Shown piece after piece: positions 7,938 through 10,413 of a stretch of DNA of 10,413 bases. Where the stretch lies: the NCBI GenBank assembly GCA_013139625.1, contig WTAK01000470.1, positions 1-10,413 of the forward strand. The letters run 5' to 3'. The notes under the pieces are model-generated. The model did not search any database. It saw only the letters and a list, made by a program, of their open reading frames with translations, and was not told the DNA's origin. A program made the position numbers and the translations under genes. Positions within the stretch are counted from its first letter, which is position 1. Each line of letters begins with the position of its first letter. This DNA comes from Candidatus Delongbacteria bacterium (GTDB lineage Bacteria > UBA4055).

Positions 7938-7950
7938 TTTAACAATAAAA
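7938..7950 (+). repeat. 13-base motif downstream of stop, copy B
   Basis: TTTAACAATAAAA is identical to the copy at 1032-1044. It starts 7 bases after the stop codon, and its A-run leads into the terminator stem. Confidence 0.55.
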
Positions 7951-7986
7951 AAGGAGGGCAAATCGTTAGGCGATTTTTCCTCCTTT
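7947..7986. terminator. Intrinsic terminator after the metallophosphoesterase gene
   Basis: The outer arms AAAGGAGG (7950-7957) and CCTCCTTT (7979-7986) and the inner arms AAATCG (7960-7965) and CGATTT (7971-7976) form a long hairpin. It has a small 2x2 internal loop and a 5-base loop, TTAGG. A run of A precedes it, while the T tail on the plus strand is short (TTTCATTT), so it may work better in the minus direction. It separates the metallophosphoesterase gene from the downstream operon. Confidence 0.75.
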
Positions 7987-8018
7987 CATTTAAAGGTAAT
8001 ATTACTTAGTTTTAAGAA

Positions 8019-8024
8019 TATAAT
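8019..8024 (+). promoter_or_regulatory. Possible -10 box for the three-gene operon
   Basis: TATAAT, a perfect sigma70-type -10 hexamer, lies 28 bases before the ATG of the small gene and beyond the preceding terminator, so it is well placed to start the operon. No clear -35 is found at 16-18 bases upstream, and in AT-rich DNA such a hexamer can occur by chance. Confidence 0.35.
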
Positions 8025-8034
8025 ATCATGATTT

Positions 8035-8040
8035 GAGGTG
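8035..8040 (+). promoter_or_regulatory. Ribosome binding site of the small peptide gene
   Basis: GAGGTG lies 6 bases before the ATG at 8047. An in-frame GTG at 8038 overlaps this site and is therefore unlikely to be the start. The same GAGGTG hexamer precedes the next gene (8227-8232, 8 bases before the ATG at 8241). Confidence 0.65.
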
Positions 8041-8046
8041 ATACAA

Positions 8047-8241
8047 ATGAGAAAAAAAGGTAAGATATTAAGAGTAAAGCAAGGGTATAATCCGAATTCC
8101 AGTTCAATGGGATCGATCATATTTGCGTTTCCGGCTGCTTTAATGGGAATCGCGGCTGGTTTTAGTATTATTTCCGGAATAATAATGTCAAAGTTAGTCA
8201 AAAAAGATACAGGCGAACAAGCAAAAGAGGTGAAAGAATAA
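8047..8241 (+). CDS. 64-aa single-helix peptide, candidate radical SAM target
   Basis: I do not recognise the family. Residues 1-12 are strongly basic (MRKKGKILRVKQ). Residues 13-23 carry the distinctive GYNPNSSSMGS. Residues 23-47 are hydrophobic and rich in Ala, Gly and Ile (IIFAFPAALMGIAAGFSIISG) with a GxxxG at 34-38, so they probably form one transmembrane helix. Residues 48-64 are a charged, Lys/Glu-rich tail. The gene is first in a tight operon: its TAA overlaps the ATG of the membrane protein by one base, and a radical SAM/SPASM gene follows. A good Shine-Dalgarno and a -10-like site support expression. The context suggests a precursor peptide whose Ser/Asn-rich stretch is modified, or a small membrane subunit of the complex. 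A holin-like or toxin peptide cannot be excluded. That it is a gene is likely; its role is inference. Confidence 0.7.
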   Translation: MRKKGKILRVKQGYNPNSSSMGSIIFAFPAALMGIAAGFSIISGIIMSKLVKKDTGEQAKEVKE

Positions 8242-9500
8242 TGAAATTATTCTATCTGATACTTCCAGTAGTTCTACTAACTCAATTGATATTTGCTACC
8301 GAGAATGTTGATAAAACTAATGATTTTATCAAAACAAATTTTTCATTATTAGAGATCGTAAATGATATAAATTCTTCCGAAGATCAAAAGTTGGAAGCAC
8401 TAATAGAACTTGCAGAAGGATATGAGAAGTTTGCTGAATATAATCAAATGTCGAAAAATTTCTACAAAAAAGTGCTACGAAAAACATTACCTGATGACTC
8501 TCCTTTTAAATTGAAAGCTGTATCGGAGTTAGATCGAATAAAAGATCTGGAAGAGGAGTATAAGCATATTGATAAATACTTATTTACTCTTAAAGTCAAA
8601 TCCAGCAAGAATAGATCGGATGAAGAAGTAGCTGAAAATATATCTGAAATAGAAAAAACAATTGAGGATAATCCTAAGTATTATAATGTTAATGAGATGA
8701 AATTTTTCTTAGCAAAAGAATATATGAATCTTGAAAAGTTCAGTAAAGCTCAAGTTCTATTTAAGAAAATATTGGTTAAAAAACCCTCAATAGATTTAAA
8801 AATACCGATTAGTCCTCTTGCTAAAGATAATTATAAAAGATGGATCAAACAAAGGGTTGACAATTTTATTAGATATTCCTTTTTAGTTCTAATAACAATT
8901 TTAGTAGTTATGTTCTATATTTCCAAGCCGTGGAAATGGGTATCTTGGAAGCACATTTTATATTACTTAGCTATGATCGTACTATGGTATGTTGTTTATA
9001 AGTTGTCATTGTTGATATTAGCTAAAAATTTTACTTTCTCTGATGAAATTATAAAAAAATTGCATGGTGAATCTCCTGCATATATTAGTTCTGAAGTGAA
9101 TGTGTATGCTTTTCCAATATTAAGTTCTTTCTTTAATTATGTCTTAGTATTACTGACAGGAGTATTTCTTTTTTCGTTGGCAGTCTATAGAAATAAATTC
9201 AGAAAGATATCAATAATTTTGAATATTTTTTATACAGCTTTTTTATCGCTTGCTCTTTTTGTTACATTTTCAAATAGAGAGTTGAAATCTCATGGTAAAT
9301 ATTATTTGGAAAATGAGAATTATATAAATTATTTATCAGGGCATTATTTCTTCAGAATTCCGGATATGGAAGCATATATACTGACTAATCCTGAAAGGTT
9401 TACTAAGTTAAATAGGAAGAGTATTAAAAATAAAGAATTCAAGAGTTGGGTTGAAGAAAATATCCCAGATAAGAATATTGAAAAAACTGAAAATGAATAG
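8241..9500 (+). CDS. Membrane protein with signal peptide, TPR-like domain and four helices
   Basis: This 419-aa protein belongs to no family I can name. Residues 1-19 form a signal peptide (LFYLILPVVLLTQLIFA). Residues about 50-180 are helical and charged, with TPR-like pairs near 53-80 (LIELAEGYEKFAEYNQMSKNFYKKVL) and 152-180 (KFFLAKEYMNLEKFSKAQVLFKKIL), and are probably periplasmic. Four likely transmembrane helices follow at about 211-228, 238-262, 291-316 and 323-344. A soluble charged tail (345-419) ends the protein. The start ATG overlaps the stop of the 64-aa gene and has GAGGTG 8 bases upstream; the end overlaps the radical SAM gene by 8 bases. This coupling implies a shared task. 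It could anchor the enzyme or the small peptide at the membrane, or export a modified peptide, although no transporter or protease motif is visible. Confidence 0.8.
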   Translation: MKLFYLILPVVLLTQLIFATENVDKTNDFIKTNFSLLEIVNDINSSEDQKLEALIELAEGYEKFAEYNQMSKNFYKKVLRKTLPDDSPFKLKAVSELDRIKDLEEEYKHIDKYLFTLKVKSSKNRSDEEVAENISEIEKTIEDNPKYYNVNEMKFFLAKEYMNLEKFSKAQVLFKKILVKKPSIDLKIPISPLAKDNYKRWIKQRVDNFIRYSFLVLITILVVMFYISKPWKWVSWKHILYYLAMIVLWYVVYKLSLLILAKNFTFSDEIIKKLHGESPAYISSEVNVYAFPILSSFFNYVLVLLTGVFLFSLAVYRNKFRKISIILNIFYTAFLSLALFVTFSNRELKSHGKYYLENENYINYLSGHYFFRIPDMEAYILTNPERFTKLNRKSIKNKEFKSWVEENIPDKNIEKTENE

Positions 9501-10413
9501 AATTAGTGATATCAAATACAGGTATGAGAATTTCGGGGGTATAATTTCAAGTGAAGATCCACCTTTCCTTGCTTTTGTGGATAGAAATTATATGCTTGAT
9601 ATGGGATTAAAAAGTTCTGAACTCTGGCAGAAAAAAGATTCTATAGGAATTCTGAGTGCCCCTACAGAAGTACATTTTGCTATTACAAACAAATGCTCGG
9701 TAAAGTGTTCTCATTGCTATATGGGGTCAGATGTTTCTGAAGAAAACGAATATGATACGAAGACCTTCAAAAGAGCTTTGGATGTTCTGTCTGAAATGAA
9801 TGTGTTTCATATTGCAATGGGTGGCGGAGAAGCCTTGGAAAGAGAGGATCTTTTTGAGGTTGCAGAGTATGCCAGAGAAAAAGGTTTAGTTCCTAATTTG
9901 ACAACTTCCGGCAGTATAATGAATGATGAATTGGCACAGAAACTGAAAATATTCGGTCAGGTAAATCTTTCTATTGATGGACTCTACGATAATTATAATA
10001 TTTTCAGAAAATCACAAGTAAAATTTGATACTATCGATAAATCTATAGACATTCTTATGAGGAATAATATTCCAACAGGAATAAATTGTGTCGTAGGTAA
10101 AAGAAATTATGGTATGATCCCTGAGATATTTGAATATGCTTCAAAAAAGGGATTAAATGAAATTGAATTTCTTAGATTTAAGCCATTGGGGAGAGGAATT
10201 GATAGATATAATTCAGAAAGAACGACTTATGAGCAAAATATCAAATTGATCCCTTTACTAACAAAGATGTCAGAAAAATATAAAATTATTGCAAAGATAG
10301 ATTGTTCTTTTGTACCAATGTTATGCTATCATAAACCTCCTAAAGAGTTATTGTACTCAATGGCAACTTACGGATGTGAAGCTGGGAATGTTCTTTTGGG
10401 TATAAAAAGCAAC
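9493..10413 (+). CDS. Radical SAM/SPASM protein, 5' part (probable peptide-modifying enzyme)
   Basis: The first 307 residues are present; the gene runs off the right edge. Radical SAM enzymes cleave S-adenosylmethionine on a 4Fe-4S cluster to make a radical. The cluster motif CSVKCSHC (C68, C72, C75) follows a typical strand (EVHFAITNK). GGGEAL at 110-115 corresponds to the usual GGEP SAM-binding motif, and NLSIDG at 158-163 is the standard mid-barrel strand. TYGCEAGN at 292-299 matches the first Cys of a SPASM domain, which binds extra clusters; the rest is outside the window. C271 and C278 are additional. The N-terminal extension (residues 1-58, with ENFGGI and PPFLAFVDRNYML) resembles the front of many peptide-maturing enzymes. 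The ATG overlaps the preceding gene by 8 bases and lacks a clear Shine-Dalgarno, so coupling is likely. SPASM-type enzymes often modify ribosomal peptides, making the 64-aa peptide the obvious candidate; some SPASM enzymes instead mature enzymes or cofactors. Confidence 0.9.
   Translation, partial: MNRISDIKYRYENFGGIISSEDPPFLAFVDRNYMLDMGLKSSELWQKKDSIGILSAPTEVHFAITNKCSVKCSHCYMGSDVSEENEYDTKTFKRALDVLSEMNVFHIAMGGGEALEREDLFEVAEYAREKGLVPNLTTSGSIMNDELAQKLKIFGQVNLSIDGLYDNYNIFRKSQVKFDTIDKSIDILMRNNIPTGINCVVGKRNYGMIPEIFEYASKKGLNEIEFLRFKPLGRGIDRYNSERTTYEQNIKLIPLLTKMSEKYKIIAKIDCSFVPMLCYHKPPKELLYSMATYGCEAGNVLLGIKSN

Noticed and set aside
1..10413. CRISPR array, tRNA or rRNA genes, phage attachment sites
   Set aside because: No regularly spaced direct repeats, cloverleaf-like sequences or rRNA-like stretches were seen, and nearly all of the window is accounted for by coding sequence.

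Overview
The window looks like an AT-rich bacterial chromosome segment. The secreted proteins have Sec signal peptides, one ending in Ser-Ala-Gln, and are built from PKD, LamG, FN3, beta-propeller and ASH/BACON-like modules. That style is common in the Bacteroidetes/FCB superphylum and neighbouring candidate phyla (Cloacimonadota, Delongbacteria). The assignment is an inference from protein style; no rRNA, tRNA or other taxonomic marker is present.

Layout, left to right. (1) Positions 1-1013 hold the 3' end of a secreted PKD-LamG-FN3 protein. (2) A bidirectional terminator (1079-1115) separates it from a convergent gene, 3702-1141 on the minus strand. This encodes an 853-aa protein with a transposase-like HTH front end, a stretch resembling an integrase (RNase H-like) fold that appears to have lost catalytic acids, and a long TPR array. 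It is probably a domesticated-transposase regulator. (3) A 148-bp divergent intergenic region leads to 3851-7930, a 1359-aa secreted metallophosphoesterase of the purple-acid-phosphatase type with a long tail of adhesive/structural modules. Its last module is a close copy of the last module of gene 1, and a 13-base motif just past the stop codon is also shared. (4) A second terminator (7947-7986) and a promoter-like site precede a tight three-gene operon. This holds a 64-aa one-helix peptide (8047-8241), a 419-aa signal-peptide/TPR-like/four-helix membrane protein (8241-9500) and a radical SAM protein with the start of a SPASM domain (9493 to the window end).

The three-gene operon is the most interesting part. 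A short peptide with an unusual Gly-Tyr-Asn-Pro-Asn-Ser-Ser-Ser motif, a membrane protein of unknown function and a SPASM-type radical SAM enzyme are translationally coupled. This is how radical-SAM peptide-modification (RiPP) systems are often arranged. The enzyme call is solid; the peptide as its substrate is an inference. The second point of interest is the apparent transposase-TPR fusion lying between two secreted-protein genes that share a terminal module.
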